This document shows, in pieces, positions 6,231 to 6,283 of a stretch of DNA of 6,283 nucleotides (the first letter of the stretch is position 1; every line of letters starts with the position of its first letter). The notes below the pieces were generated by a model, which made no database searches, was not told where the DNA came from, and worked only from the letters and a program-made list of their open reading frames with translations. The stretch is from the NCBI GenBank assembly GCA_017998555.1, contig JAGOCU010000139.1:1-6283 (forward strand). The letters run 5' to 3'. Position numbers and translations under genes: made by a program. The stretch comes from Thermoflexales bacterium (lineage in GTDB: Bacteria; Chloroflexota; Anaerolineae; J036; Brachytrichaceae).

Positions 6231-6283
6231 ATGCCAGGACCCATCCCCGTCACCCTCATCGCCGGTTTCCTTGGAGCCGGCAA
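6231..6283 (+). CDS. CobW/COG0523-type GTPase, N-terminal fragment cut by the window edge
   Basis: ATG 6231 begins 4 bases after the P450 stop. The 17 complete codons read MPGPIPVTLIAGFLGAG, and the last two bases (aa) start the next codon, which would be Lys in this family. PVTLIAGFLGAGK is the beta-strand plus P-loop (GxxGxGK) that opens CobW/COG0523 G3E GTPases, metal-trafficking or metal-insertion proteins for zinc, cobalt or iron. Which subgroup this is cannot be told, as the metal-binding CxCC-type motif lies beyond the window. There is no strong ribosome binding site at normal distance (GGAG at 6214-6217 is too far), so translation may be coupled to the P450 gene. Confidence 0.75.
   Translation, partial: MPGPIPVTLIAGFLGAG

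Overview
The window is visibly GC-rich and densely packed. All six protein-coding genes I can support lie on the + strand, most with clear GGAGG-type ribosome binding sites and short gaps or a 4-base stop/start overlap. The style of the Crp/Fnr regulator, the NirV-like SUMF1 protein and the P450 reminds me of Chloroflexota (Anaerolineae-like lineages). That is an impression from sequence feel only; another GC-rich bacterium is possible.

Layout: (1) a Crp/Fnr-family regulator (10-693) with neither an FNR-type iron-sulfur cysteine cluster nor a convincing cAMP pocket; (2) a 105-base promoter region with a palindrome ATTTG-N8-CAAAT and a downstream extended -10, spaced as in a class II Fnr-activated promoter; (3) a probable four-gene operon, 799-4799: a 12-helix His-rich membrane protein resembling a degenerate heme-copper oxidase subunit I, an exported SUMF1/NirV-like protein started by ATGA overlap, a CtaB-like heme prenyltransferase, and an unrecognised six-helix membrane protein; (4) a cytochrome P450 (4866-6226) with all hallmark motifs but split by a one-base frameshift near 5895; (5) the first 17 codons of a CobW/COG0523-type GTPase running off the right edge.

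The most interesting unit is region 3 under the regulator of region 1. The 487-residue protein has histidines where heme-copper oxidases carry heme ligands (helices 2 and 10, plus helix 6), but no helix-7 histidine pair for CuB and no helix-6 Tyr or Glu. It also shows a threefold internal repeat with a period of about 154 residues. Its operon partners are a heme-farnesyltransferase-like enzyme and an exported SUMF1 protein of the type found beside nitrite reductases. I infer an oxygen- or NO-responsive heme membrane protein that is neither a standard oxidase nor a standard NO reductase. Its function is unknown.

No tRNA, rRNA, CRISPR array, insertion sequence or convincing terminator was seen. 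There is no gene-free stretch longer than about 105 bases.
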